Source of the DNA: Poriferisodalis sp965198245 | GTDB lineage: Bacteria; Actinomycetota; Acidimicrobiia; Acidimicrobiales; Poriferisodalaceae | Assembly: GCF_965198245.1 (NCBI RefSeq) | Contig: NZ_OZ240249.1 | Location: forward strand, 186,001-250,000 | Direction: 5' to 3' | DNA: 64,000 bases | Shown here: positions 32,008 through 39,628 of the stretch, piece after piece | How positions within the stretch are numbered: position 1 is the stretch's first letter | Layout of the letters: the number at the start of each line of letters is the position of its first letter | Translations under genes and position numbers: made by a program | The notes under the pieces: generated by a model | The model's input: only the letters and a program-made list of their open reading frames with translations | What the model was told of the DNA's origin: nothing | The model's database searches: none

Positions 32008-32136
32008 CGTTCCCTGGGTATCGACAAGGTCCTGCTGTCGGGCCAGTTCAACGAGAAGGTCTATGGCTCCCCCGAGGGCACCGTTGCACGACGGCTCCTG
32101 GAGACCGAAGTTCTGCCCGTGATGCAAGCCGGCTAG
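32008..32136 (+). pseudogene. Orphan C-terminal gene fragment
   Basis: An open stretch from just after an in-frame TAG (32005-32007) to TAG 32134-32136 reads IDKVLLSGQFNEKVYGSPEG then TVARRLLETEVLPVMQAG, with no start codon. The amphipathic, protein-like composition suggests the 3' end of a decayed gene. I cannot name its parent. The rest of 31897-32176 shows nothing else I can support. Confidence 0.35.
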
Positions 32137-32176
32137 CGCGCGGGCGCGCGGCTTGATGATGACGAAATCACGGGTG

Positions 32177-32267
32177 CGGAGAGGGTGGGATTCGAACCCA
32201 CGAACCACCTTGCGGCAGTTACTTCCTTAGCAGGGAAGCGCCTTCAACCGGACTCGGCCACCTCTCC
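32177..32267 (-). tRNA. tRNA-Ser(GCT)
   Basis: A 91-nt class II tRNA. Acceptor GGAGAGG/CCTCTCC, anticodon loop CTGCTAA (anticodon GCT), long variable arm, and T-arm TGGGTTCGAATCCCA. CCA is not encoded. It is divergent from tRNA-Ser(TGA). Confidence 0.96.
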
Positions 32268-32452
32268 GTGCGCAACCAGCCGCTGGCGGCCGGAGCACCG
32301 CCACAAGATACCCCCGAGCGGAAAGTTCCCGCGATGCCCGGCAATTTGGCACCTGAACGGCCCGCAAATTCGCACTTGCACCATCTCGGTGGACTGCGAG
32401 ACGCGAGTAGTCACACGGCGGCAGGCGCGGGACCGCCGGTAGCTTGACCTGC

Positions 32453-32537
32453 GGAGGGGTGGCAGAGTGGACGATTGCGACGGTCTTGAAAACCGTTGAG
32501 GCGCAAGCCTCCGGGGGTTCGAATCCCCCTCCCTCCG
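32453..32537 (+). tRNA. tRNA-Ser(TGA), complete copy
   Basis: Acceptor GGAGGGG pairs with TCCCTCC (one G-T pair), anticodon stem ACGGT/ACCGT holds the loop CTTGAAA (anticodon TGA), and the T-arm is GGGGGTTCGAATCCCCC. Its last 70 nt plus one base are repeated exactly at 33568-33638. CCA is not encoded. Confidence 0.96.
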
Positions 32538-32559
32538 CTCGCCGGACTCCGCGGCGAGC
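32537..32559. terminator. 8-bp hairpin after tRNA-Ser(TGA)
   Basis: GCTCGCCG (32537-32544) and CGGCGAGC (32552-32559) pair perfectly around a 7-nt loop, directly after the tRNA. No T-run follows. The hairpin is absent after the truncated tRNA copy. Confidence 0.45.
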
Positions 32560-32618
32560 CGCGACCCCATCAGGATCCACACCACGCCGTCCGACTGCTT
32601 GTGGCGTAGGCGCGGGCC

Positions 32619-33206
32619 TCAGGTGCTGATCTCGGCATCTTCCAGAGCCGCAACGAGAAGCTCTCCAAGCCCCATCGATGCGGCTGTGTGGACCAGGTCG
32701 GCAAGGTCGAGCGCTGTGCCCTGTGCCCGCAGGATGCCGACGACGTCACGCCATTGACGTTCCGAAACACACCCGCCCGCTTGGTACCACTCCAGCTTGC
32801 GCAGGACTTGTTCGACGGGAGCGGTGACCCACAAGTGTTGCGGCGGATCGTCGCGCACCATGATGTGTCGACGATGTTCGAGTTGGCGCCGGTCCAACAG
32901 GCTGTTACCGAGCACGAAGAGGTCCACTTTGAAGCCGGTCTCGTCGATGAGGTTGAACGACGTGCTCTGTGCGACCGCACGCTGAGCGGCTTCGATGGGC
33001 ACGTAGAACTCGATGTCGAGCGCACCCACGAGATCGTCGAGTTGCTGGCTCTCCAAGCGAATTGCCATGTCGATGTCGATTGTGCCTCTCGGCTCGCCAA
33101 ACATCGAGCTCGCGAGTGAGCCGCCCAATGTGTAACTGATGTCGTGCTCGTCGAGAATGGCAGCAACTCGCAGTGCCAGCGTGATGGGGTCAGTCACTTC
33201 GGCCAT
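32619..33206 (-). CDS. Nucleotidyltransferase (Pol-beta fold), TA/AbiEii-like
   Basis: A 195-aa protein with the minimal nucleotidyltransferase signature: LGGSLASSMFGEPRGTIDID puts GGS near residues 28-30 and the metal Asp pair at 44 and 46. A third acidic site is likely in FKVDLFVLG. The family includes toxin-type transferases that modify tRNA or proteins and Abi phage-defence toxins. Start ATG 33206 (MAEVTDPITL); the longer open frame upstream is arginine-rich and overlaps the partner gene. It overlaps the upstream 108-aa gene by 13 nt, implying coupled translation. It is the main cargo of the tRNA-Ser island. Confidence 0.75.
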   Translation of the reverse strand: MAEVTDPITLALRVAAILDEHDISYTLGGSLASSMFGEPRGTIDIDMAIRLESQQLDDLVGALDIEFYVPIEAAQRAVAQSTSFNLIDETGFKVDLFVLGNSLLDRRQLEHRRHIMVRDDPPQHLWVTAPVEQVLRKLEWYQAGGCVSERQWRDVVGILRAQGTALDLADLVHTAASMGLGELLVAALEDAEIST

Positions 33207-33520
33207 CGACCGTCGGCGCCGAATGCGGCATCTGCCACTTCGGTGCCGTATCGGCGCTGCGCCACGAGGAAACGGACGCGAGTTTCGTCGGCGTCTGGTT
33301 CGTCGATCCGGATGCCTGCTCGGGTCGAAGTCTCGATAGCCGCCGACATCGCAGCGGCAAGCGCAACCCGCTGCGCAGGAGTCATGGACTCCCATGTGTT
33401 GGTGAGTCGATGCCATATCTCAGGCGACGTGTCTTCGGGCCGCGCCCCGCCGGTAGTGGTCTCATGCGGCGCCCATCGTGCTGACTGGGCACGGGCATCG
33501 AGAACGCCGCGGCCGTCCAT
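33194..33520 (-). CDS. 108-aa partner protein of the island nucleotidyltransferase
   Basis: A small, mostly helical, charged protein. Its core reads SPEIWHRLTNTWESMTPAQR then AGIRIDEPDADETRVRFLVA and RRYGTEVADAAFG. Similar short proteins with a 'MTPAxR...AGIR...HPxxxExxVR' layout occur beside nucleotidyltransferase genes in other bacteria as I recall, but no function is known to me. Order and overlap (upstream, 13-nt overlap) match an antitoxin-before-toxin arrangement. No DNA-binding motif is obvious. Start ATG 33520; the N-terminal ~25 residues may be non-conserved. Confidence 0.6.
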   Translation of the reverse strand: MDGRGVLDARAQSARWAPHETTTGGARPEDTSPEIWHRLTNTWESMTPAQRVALAAAMSAAIETSTRAGIRIDEPDADETRVRFLVAQRRYGTEVADAAFGADGRWPK

Positions 33521-33567
33521 GTCCCCAAGGTAGGCCCCTACGACGGCTGGCGGACACCACGTGCGGA

Positions 33568-33638
33568 TGGACGATTGCGACGGTCTTGAAAACCGTTGAG
33601 GCGCAAGCCTCCGGGGGTTCGAATCCCCCTCCCTCCGC
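33568..33638 (+). repeat. Truncated tRNA-Ser(TGA) copy, att-like site
   Basis: Identical to 32468-32538: it keeps the D-loop remainder, anticodon arm, variable arm, T-arm and 3' acceptor strand, but lacks the 5' acceptor strand and the first D-stem bases (upstream sequence is CCACGTGCGGA). It cannot fold as a full tRNA. It ends 9 nt before the hutH stop. Confidence 0.9.
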
Positions 33639-33647
33639 AGAGGTGTT

Positions 33648-35177
33648 TCAGGCCAAGGGACCGGTGGTTGTTTCTACCGCGGGCACCAGAGCCTCGGCGG
33701 CGAGCATCTGTTCGGCTGCGGCGAGCTCGGGCGACAGCCAGCGGTCGGGACCCGGGCCGGGCACCATGGTCCGCAGCAGGCTGAGCGCAGCGTTGGTCCC
33801 CGCCGCGGGCGCCAAGGGCGCTCGCAGCTCGATGCCGCGGGCAGCCGCCACCCATTCGACGGCCAGGATGCGGCGCAGGTTGGCGACGACTAGGCGCAGC
33901 TTGCGAGCCGCGCCCCAGCCCATGGACACGTGGTCCTCCTGCATGGCGGAGGTGGGCAGCGAGTCCACTGCGGCTGGCGCGGCCAGGCGCCGGTTCTCGG
34001 CGCACAGGGCGGCCGCGGTGTACTGGCCGATCATCAGACCGCTGTCCACGCCCGGATCATCAGCCAGGAACGGGGGCAAACCGTGGGAACGGCTTGGGTC
34101 GAGCAGTCGGTCGATGCGGCGCTCAGCAATTGCGCCGACCTCGGCCGCGGCGATGGCGAGGTAGTCGGCTGCCAGCGCGACCGGCGCTCCGTGGAAGTTG
34201 CCGCACGACTCGACGCGGCCGTCGGGCAGCACCATCGGATTGTCGATGGCCGAGGCCAGTTCCCGATCGGTCACGCCTGCTGCGAAGTCGAGGGTGTCGC
34301 GGGCCGCTCCGTGAACCTGGGGCGTGCACCTGATGGAGTAGGCGTCCTGCACCCGGTCGTCGTCGAGGCGGTGGCTGGCCACGATGGGCGAGCCGGCCAA
34401 CAAGGCCCGGAGGTTGGCCGCGCAGGCCTGCTGGCCGGGATGGGGCCGCAGCGCCACCAGGTCGGCGGCGAAGGCCCGATCGGTGGCCAGCAGAGCCTCG
34501 ACGCTGCAGGCGGCCACGATGTCGGCGACCCTCAGCAGGCCGGCTAGATCGTGGACGGCCAGGCAGAGCATTGCCAGAATCCCGTCGGTGCCGTTGGTCA
34601 GGGCCAGGCCCTCCTTCTCAGCGAGGACCAAGGGCTCGATGCCCGCTGCCGAGAGGGCCGCGGCCCCGTCAATCGTGCCCCCGTCGTCGGTGAGGATTTC
34701 GCCTTCGCCCATCAGCACGAGCGCAACATGGGCAAGCGGCGCAAGGTCGCCGCTGGCTCCCAGTGAGCCGTGTTCGGGGACCGCAGGCACCACGCCTGCG
34801 TTGATCAGACGCACCAGCGACTCCGCAACCTGCGGCCTCGACCCGGAGGTTCCCAAGGCGAGCGTGCGGGCCCTGAGGAACATCATGGCCCTGACCACCT
34901 CGGCCTCGACCGCCGGGCCCATCCCGGCGGCATGGGAGCGGATCAAGGACTGCTGCAGAGCGGCCCGACGGCTGGCGGGAATGGTGGTGTTGGCCAGGGC
35001 GCCGAAGCCGGTGGAGATCCCGTAGACCGGCTCGCCATCGACGAGGGCCTCGACGATGGCGCGGGCCGTGGCCATGGCGGACCGGGCGGCGTCGCTGAGG
35101 CGAACCTGTTCGCGATGGCGAGCAACCGCGACGACGTCGGAGACGGTGACGCCTGCGCCGTCGAGTTCCACCGTCAC
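33648..35177 (-). CDS. hutH: Histidine ammonia-lyase
   Basis: A 509-aa enzyme that converts histidine to urocanate and ammonia, the first step of histidine use. The MIO-forming Ala-Ser-Gly lies in GSLGASGDLAPLAHVALV near residues 140-157. The conserved YGISTGFGALANT and AVEWVAAARGIELRAPL segments are also present. Start is GTG 35177, overlapping the IclR stop by 4 nt, so regulator and enzyme are translated together. The gene stops only 9 nt from the island's distal repeat. Confidence 0.97.
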   Translation of the reverse strand: MTVELDGAGVTVSDVVAVARHREQVRLSDAARSAMATARAIVEALVDGEPVYGISTGFGALANTTIPASRRAALQQSLIRSHAAGMGPAVEAEVVRAMMFLRARTLALGTSGSRPQVAESLVRLINAGVVPAVPEHGSLGASGDLAPLAHVALVLMGEGEILTDDGGTIDGAAALSAAGIEPLVLAEKEGLALTNGTDGILAMLCLAVHDLAGLLRVADIVAACSVEALLATDRAFAADLVALRPHPGQQACAANLRALLAGSPIVASHRLDDDRVQDAYSIRCTPQVHGAARDTLDFAAGVTDRELASAIDNPMVLPDGRVESCGNFHGAPVALAADYLAIAAAEVGAIAERRIDRLLDPSRSHGLPPFLADDPGVDSGLMIGQYTAAALCAENRRLAAPAAVDSLPTSAMQEDHVSMGWGAARKLRLVVANLRRILAVEWVAAARGIELRAPLAPAAGTNAALSLLRTMVPGPGPDRWLSPELAAAEQMLAAEALVPAVETTTGPLA

Positions 35178-35908
35178 GTCAGGGCTGCCTCGACGGACGA
35201 GAACGCAGCCGATGTGGCGACGGCCGCTTCGGTCACGGCGTCGGACGCGGTTTGCAGGCGGCTGCCGACGAGCCGGTCCGCCGGACCCAGCACCGACAGA
35301 GCCGCTACCGGCCCCCCCAAACCGTGGATCGGCGCGCAGACCGCGGTGACGTCGGACTCGATGGCGCCGGTATTGATGAGGGGCACGGGGCGGGCATCGC
35401 GCGCCAACGGGGCGGCGAGCAGTGCCGCGCCCACCGCGGTGCCGTCGATGGGGACCGACCGGCCCACCCAGCCGACGTGGCGGATGGCCCGACGGCTTTC
35501 GACCGTGGCGATGTAGACGGCGGAGTCGCCGTCGCGCACGGCCAGGTATGCGGACTCCTCGGTGGCTTCGACCAGTCCTTCAAGCTCTGGCTGGGCTGCC
35601 GCCCTGAGCCGGGCGTAGGGGCCGGACTGCAACGACGCCAAAGCGGTGCGCACGAACGCCGGACCCACGGAATACAGCCAGGATCTGCCCCTGACGAGAT
35701 AGCCGCGGTCGGTCAGGACCCGCAGATGGCGCAGAGCCGTGCTGGCCGGCATGTCCGTTCGGGCCGCGGCTGCAGTCAGGCTGAGTTCGCCGTTGGTGAC
35801 CACGGTGTCAAGCAACGCCAGCACGCGCTCCGCCGAGCGCGATCTGTGCAGTGGAGACGCAGAAGCAGTTTCGCTAATTATTTCAGTAACTGAAATCTCT
35901 TGCTGCAT
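35174..35908 (-). CDS. IclR-family regulator of the hut locus
   Basis: A 244-aa regulator. Residues ~25-85 are a winged helix-turn-helix (SAERVLALLDTVVTNGELSL and MPASTALRHLRVLTDRGYLV); residues ~95-240 are the IclR ligand-binding domain (ESAYLAVRDGDSAVYIATVE). It is divergent from hutU and co-directional with hutH, so a histidine or urocanate-responsive hut regulator is the natural inference. Start ATG 35908. A TAGTCT -10-like box about 6 nt upstream suggests a leaderless or near-leaderless mRNA. A palindrome falls in its first codons. Confidence 0.88.
   Translation of the reverse strand: MQQEISVTEIISETASASPLHRSRSAERVLALLDTVVTNGELSLTAAAARTDMPASTALRHLRVLTDRGYLVRGRSWLYSVGPAFVRTALASLQSGPYARLRAAAQPELEGLVEATEESAYLAVRDGDSAVYIATVESRRAIRHVGWVGRSVPIDGTAVGAALLAAPLARDARPVPLINTGAIESDVTAVCAPIHGLGGPVAALSVLGPADRLVGSRLQTASDAVTEAAVATSAAFSSVEAALT
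35880..35896. promoter_or_regulatory. 17-bp palindrome, candidate IclR operator
   Basis: ATTTCAGTAACTGAAAT is a perfect 7-bp palindrome with a TAA centre. It lies 13 bp upstream of the hutU -35 box and inside codons 5-10 of the regulator gene. The position suits control of the divergent hutU promoter and autoregulation. Confidence 0.55.
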
Positions 35909-35909
35909 A

Positions 35910-35939
35910 TTGACAGACTAGGCCGAGATTCGGTAGCGT
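35910..35939 (+). promoter_or_regulatory. hutU promoter
   Basis: A consensus TTGACA (35910-35915), an 18-bp spacer and TAGCGT (35934-35939, fitting TAnnnT). The predicted start point lies about 30 nt before the hutU ATG, leaving room for the GAGG ribosome site at 35967-35970. Confidence 0.6.
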
Positions 35940-35976
35940 GCGACACACCACCCACCCTGCAGGCACGAGGTCCTCT

Positions 35977-37668
35977 ATGCCCGGCAGCACACAGCACAGC
36001 GCCAGCGCCCCTCGGGGCGGAGTGAGAGCCCCCACCGGTACTGCGCTGACCTGCCGGAGCTGGCCCCAGGAAGCCGCCTTCCGGATGCTGCAGAACAATC
36101 TGGATCCCGACGTGGCCGAGCGCCCCGACGATCTCGTCGTGTACGGGGGCACCGGTCGGGCGGCGCGGTCGTGGCCCGCTTTCCACGCCATGATCGCGAC
36201 GCTGACAGATCTGGCCGACGACGAAACCATGCTGGTGCAGTCGGGCAAACCGGTGGGAGTGGTCCGCACCCACGAATGGGCGCCCAGGGTGCTGATCGCC
36301 AACTCCAACCTTGTCCCGGAATGGGGCAACTGGGACGAGTTCCGCCGGCTGGAGCAGCTCGGCCTGACCATGTTCGGCCAGATGACGGCGGGGTCGTGGA
36401 TCTACATCGGCACCCAGGGGATCCTGCAGGGCACCTACGAGTGCTTCATGGCCATCGCCCGCAGACGCTTCGGGGGATCGCTGGCAGGGACCCTCACCGT
36501 CACCGCCGGGCTGGGCGGGATGGGCGGCGCTCAGCCGCTGGCAATCACCATGAACGGGGGGGTTGCCCTGTGCATCGAGGTCGACCCCGAACGGGCCGCT
36601 CGCCGGGTGGAGACCCGCTTTCTCGACGTGGTCGCCGACGACTACGCCGATGCGCTCCGCCGATGCTCCGAGGCCGTACGGACGCGCCGTCCGCTGTCAG
36701 TGGGACTGGTCGGCAACGCTGCCGACGTGATGCCGCGCCTGCTGGCCGACGGCGTCGCTGCTGACATCGTCACCGACCAAACCTCCGCGCACGACCCGCT
36801 GACCTATGTTCCCAACGACCTGTCACCCGAGGCGTCGGACGAGCTGCGGCGCAATCAGCCCGACGAGCTCGTGCGCCGGTCCCGAGCGGCCATGGCCACC
36901 CACGTGGAGGCCATGGTGGGCTTCCTCGACGCCGGCTCAGAGGTGTTCGACTACGGCAACAGCCTGCGGGCCGAAGCCGCGCTCGGCGGTTACGAGCGCG
37001 CCTTCGACTATCCGGGCTTCCTTCCCGCCTACATCCGGCCCCTGTTCTGCGAAGGCAAAGGACCCTTCCGCTGGGTTGCGCTGTCGGGCGACCCGGCCGA
37101 CATCGCCGCGACTGATCGGGCCGTGCTCGACGAGTTCCCCGATGACGAGGGCCTCAAGCGATGGATCACCCTGGCCGGCGAGCGGGTCGCGTTCCAGGGC
37201 CTGCCCTCGCGGATCTGCTGGCTCGGCTACGGCGAGCGTCACCGGCTGGGGCTGCGGTTCAACGAGATGGTCCGGTCGGGCCAGATCGCCGCACCGATCG
37301 TCATCGGACGCGATCATCTCGACTCGGGCTCGGTGGCCTCTCCCTATCGCGAGACCGAGGACATGGCAGACGGCAGCGACGCCATCGCCGACTGGCCCCT
37401 GCTCAACGCGCTCGTCAACACGTCGTCGGGAGCTTCGTGGGTGAGCATCCATCACGGCGGCGGGGTGGGCATCGGCCGGTCGATCCATGCCGGTCAGGTG
37501 AGCGTGGCCGACGGCACCGACCTGGCCGCTCAGAAACTGGAGCGGGTGCTGCTCAACGACCCGGGCACCGGCGTGATGCGCCATGCCGACGCCGGTTACG
37601 ACCGGGCGTGGGAAGTGGCCGCCGAGCGCGGCGTTCAGATACCGGCCGCTCCGGCGGCCGCGCAGTAG
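35977..37668 (+). CDS. hutU: Urocanate hydratase
   Basis: A 563-aa NAD-dependent enzyme converting urocanate to imidazolonepropionate. Blocks: WPQEAAFRMLQNNLDPDVAE at the start, DLVVYGGTGRAARSWPAF, the NAD-site GLGGMGGAQPLA, and the late NTSSGASWVSIHHGGGVGIG. Start ATG 35977 follows GAGG by 6 nt and gives the family's usual N-terminus. It is the first gene of the plus-strand hut operon; the next gene starts 26 nt beyond its stop. Confidence 0.97.
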   Translation: MPGSTQHSASAPRGGVRAPTGTALTCRSWPQEAAFRMLQNNLDPDVAERPDDLVVYGGTGRAARSWPAFHAMIATLTDLADDETMLVQSGKPVGVVRTHEWAPRVLIANSNLVPEWGNWDEFRRLEQLGLTMFGQMTAGSWIYIGTQGILQGTYECFMAIARRRFGGSLAGTLTVTAGLGGMGGAQPLAITMNGGVALCIEVDPERAARRVETRFLDVVADDYADALRRCSEAVRTRRPLSVGLVGNAADVMPRLLADGVAADIVTDQTSAHDPLTYVPNDLSPEASDELRRNQPDELVRRSRAAMATHVEAMVGFLDAGSEVFDYGNSLRAEAALGGYERAFDYPGFLPAYIRPLFCEGKGPFRWVALSGDPADIAATDRAVLDEFPDDEGLKRWITLAGERVAFQGLPSRICWLGYGERHRLGLRFNEMVRSGQIAAPIVIGRDHLDSGSVASPYRETEDMADGSDAIADWPLLNALVNTSSGASWVSIHHGGGVGIGRSIHAGQVSVADGTDLAAQKLERVLLNDPGTGVMRHADAGYDRAWEVAAERGVQIPAAPAAAQ

Positions 37669-37694
37669 GCCTGGGCGACAGAGGCGGGGGACAT

Positions 37695-38264
37695 ATGACC
37701 GTCCGGGATATCCACTCCATCGGCCATCCGGCGCTGCGGGCACCGGCTGCGGCCGTACCGCCAGCGGAGATCGCCAGCGAGCGAACCCAGGGCATCGTCG
37801 ACGACCTCATCGACACGATGCGCTACGCCAACGGGGCGGGCCTGGCCGCCAACCAGATCGGCGAGACGGCCCGGATCGTCGTCATCGAAGTGAACGAGAA
37901 CCCCCGCTACCCCTACAAGCCGCCCATTGAGTTGACCGTCGCCATCAACCCGGAGCTCGAGGTACTGGACGACGAGACCGTGGTCATCAACGAGGGCTGC
38001 CTTTCGGTGCCGCTGCGGGGTGACGTGGTCCGCTCGGTCAATCTCGGGGTCCGCTACCTCGACCGCGAAGGCACCGAACACTGCACTCGAGCACGAGGCC
38101 TGACCGCGGGTACCTGGCAGCACGAGTGCGACCACCTCGACGGCATCCTGATCACCGACCGGGCCGACCCTTCCACCCTGTGCACCTGGGACGAGTTCGA
38201 ACAGCACCACCGCGACGCGTTCATCGAGCGCATCTCCCGGTTCAACGAGCGAGTCGGCACATGA
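37695..38264 (+). CDS. Peptide-deformylase homologue in the hut operon
   Basis: A 189-aa Fe/Zn hydrolase of the peptide-deformylase family. All three metal/active-site motifs are intact: GAGLAANQI (GxGxAAxQ), EGCLS, and QHECDHLDG (HExDH). It is embedded between hutU and hutF and overlaps the hutF ATG by 4 nt. HutF makes N-formylglutamate, which needs a deformylase; the usual hutG is not in this window. This enzyme may therefore remove formate from N-formylglutamate rather than from nascent peptides. A housekeeping Def role is the alternative. Confidence 0.85.
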   Translation: MTVRDIHSIGHPALRAPAAAVPPAEIASERTQGIVDDLIDTMRYANGAGLAANQIGETARIVVIEVNENPRYPYKPPIELTVAINPELEVLDDETVVINEGCLSVPLRGDVVRSVNLGVRYLDREGTEHCTRARGLTAGTWQHECDHLDGILITDRADPSTLCTWDEFEQHHRDAFIERISRFNERVGT

Positions 38265-39628
38265 CCACTCACTTTTGGTGCGAGCTGGCCTGGCTCGGGG
38301 GACCCAGGGCCGCACAGGGGGTGGTGATCGCCGTCGACGGTGACCGCATCACCGCAGTCTGTGGAGGTGTACCCGTCCGACCGGAGGGTGCCGTGCCGCT
38401 GGCGGGCCTGACCCTGCCGGCGCTGGCCAACGCGCACAGCCACGCCTTCCACCGGGCCCTGCGGGGCCGAACCCACGCCGGGCGGGGAAACTTCTGGACG
38501 TGGCGCGACCTGATGTACCGGGTGGCGGCCCGGCTCGACCCCGACTGCTACTACCGGCTGGCTCGGGCGGCGTTCGCGGAGATGGCCCTGGCCGGCATCG
38601 GCATCGTTGGCGAGTTCCACTATGTCCATCACCACCCCGGCGGGGACAACTATGACGACCCCGACGCCATGGGCAAAGCGGTGGTGGCCGCGGCCCGCGA
38701 CGCCGGCATCCGTCTGACCCTGCTCGACACGCTGTATCTCCATGGCGGGCTCGACCCCGCTCTGGACGGCGGCTACGAGCCGTTGCGGCCCTCCCAGGCC
38801 CGATTCAGCGACGGCAGCGCCGACCGGTGGGTCGACCGGGTCGAGGGCCTGGCTTCGACGGTGTCGGGGCCGATGGTGCAGGTTGGCGCGGCGGTGCACT
38901 CGGTGAGGGCTGTCGATCCGCCGTCCATCAAGGTGGCCGCGGACTGGGCCCAAGCGCGCGGCGCCCCTCTGCACTTCCACGCCTCCGAGCAGCCGGCGGA
39001 GAACCAGCAGTGCCTCGGCGTCCACGGCCTGACACCGATCGACGTGATCGCCCAAGCCGAAGGTTTGGGGCCAGGCACGACCCTGGTGCACGCCACCCAT
39101 GCCGACGAGCGCGACCAAGCGATGATCGGCGAGGCCGGCGCGCACTGCTGCCTGTGCCCTTCAACCGAACGGGATCTGGCCGACGGCACCGGACCGAGCG
39201 TCGGCTTGGCCCAAGCAGGGGCCGGTCTGTGCCTGGGCTCGGATTCCCACGCCACCGTCGACATCCTCTCCGAGGCACGCATGGTCGAGCTCGACCAGCG
39301 GGCCGCCACCAACGACCGCGGCGTGTTTGATGTGGATGTCCTGGCCTCGATGGCCACCTCGGGCGGCTACCGATCGCTCGGCTGGCCCGAAGGCGGCACG
39401 CTGGAGGCGGGCGCGCTGGCCGACTTCGTAACGGTGGGGCTCAACTCGGTGCGCATGGCCGGAGCTGACGCTGAGACCGCGCTGGCCGCGACGATCTTCG
39501 CGGCCACCAGTGCCGATGTGCACCACCTGGTCGTGGGCGGCAGAACAGTCGTGCGTGACGGCCGGCACACGACCGTCGCCGTCGCCGCCGGTCTGGCTTC
39601 GGCCATCACGGAGGTCACCGCACCATGA
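38261..39628 (+). CDS. hutF: Formimidoylglutamate deiminase
   Basis: A 455-aa amidohydrolase-superfamily enzyme that converts N-formimidoylglutamate to N-formylglutamate and ammonia. Metal ligands are visible in NAHSHAFHRALRG (HxH), HFHASEQPAEN, HATHADERD and GSDSHATVDIL. The overlaps with the deformylase homologue (4 nt) and hutI (4 nt) show a tightly coupled operon. Its presence selects the two-step route to glutamate via N-formylglutamate rather than direct HutG-type formimidoylglutamase. Confidence 0.95.
   Translation: MTTHFWCELAWLGGPRAAQGVVIAVDGDRITAVCGGVPVRPEGAVPLAGLTLPALANAHSHAFHRALRGRTHAGRGNFWTWRDLMYRVAARLDPDCYYRLARAAFAEMALAGIGIVGEFHYVHHHPGGDNYDDPDAMGKAVVAAARDAGIRLTLLDTLYLHGGLDPALDGGYEPLRPSQARFSDGSADRWVDRVEGLASTVSGPMVQVGAAVHSVRAVDPPSIKVAADWAQARGAPLHFHASEQPAENQQCLGVHGLTPIDVIAQAEGLGPGTTLVHATHADERDQAMIGEAGAHCCLCPSTERDLADGTGPSVGLAQAGAGLCLGSDSHATVDILSEARMVELDQRAATNDRGVFDVDVLASMATSGGYRSLGWPEGGTLEAGALADFVTVGLNSVRMAGADAETALAATIFAATSADVHHLVVGGRTVVRDGRHTTVAVAAGLASAITEVTAP

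Larger units (their letters stand above)
32468..33638. mobile_element. 1.1-kb tRNA-Ser island bounded by 71-bp direct repeats
   Basis: The 71-bp block 32468-32538 recurs without mismatch at 33568-33638, an offset of exactly 1,100 bp. This is the layout left by site-specific integration into the 3' part of a tRNA gene: the proximal end restores the tRNA and the distal end keeps the displaced fragment. The interior (32539-33567) holds only a nucleotidyltransferase gene and a small partner gene, with no integrase. It is therefore either a remnant, an integrase-less passenger, or a mobilisable mini-island. By eye it is less GC-rich than hutH next door. Confidence 0.65.

Noticed and set aside
33207..33416. 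N-terminal extension of the island nucleotidyltransferase
   Set aside because: Arginine-rich and overlapping the partner gene in another frame; the family similarity begins at ATG 33206.
33568..33638. Second functional tRNA-Ser(TGA)
   Set aside because: The 5' acceptor strand and first D-stem bases are missing and upstream sequence cannot replace them.
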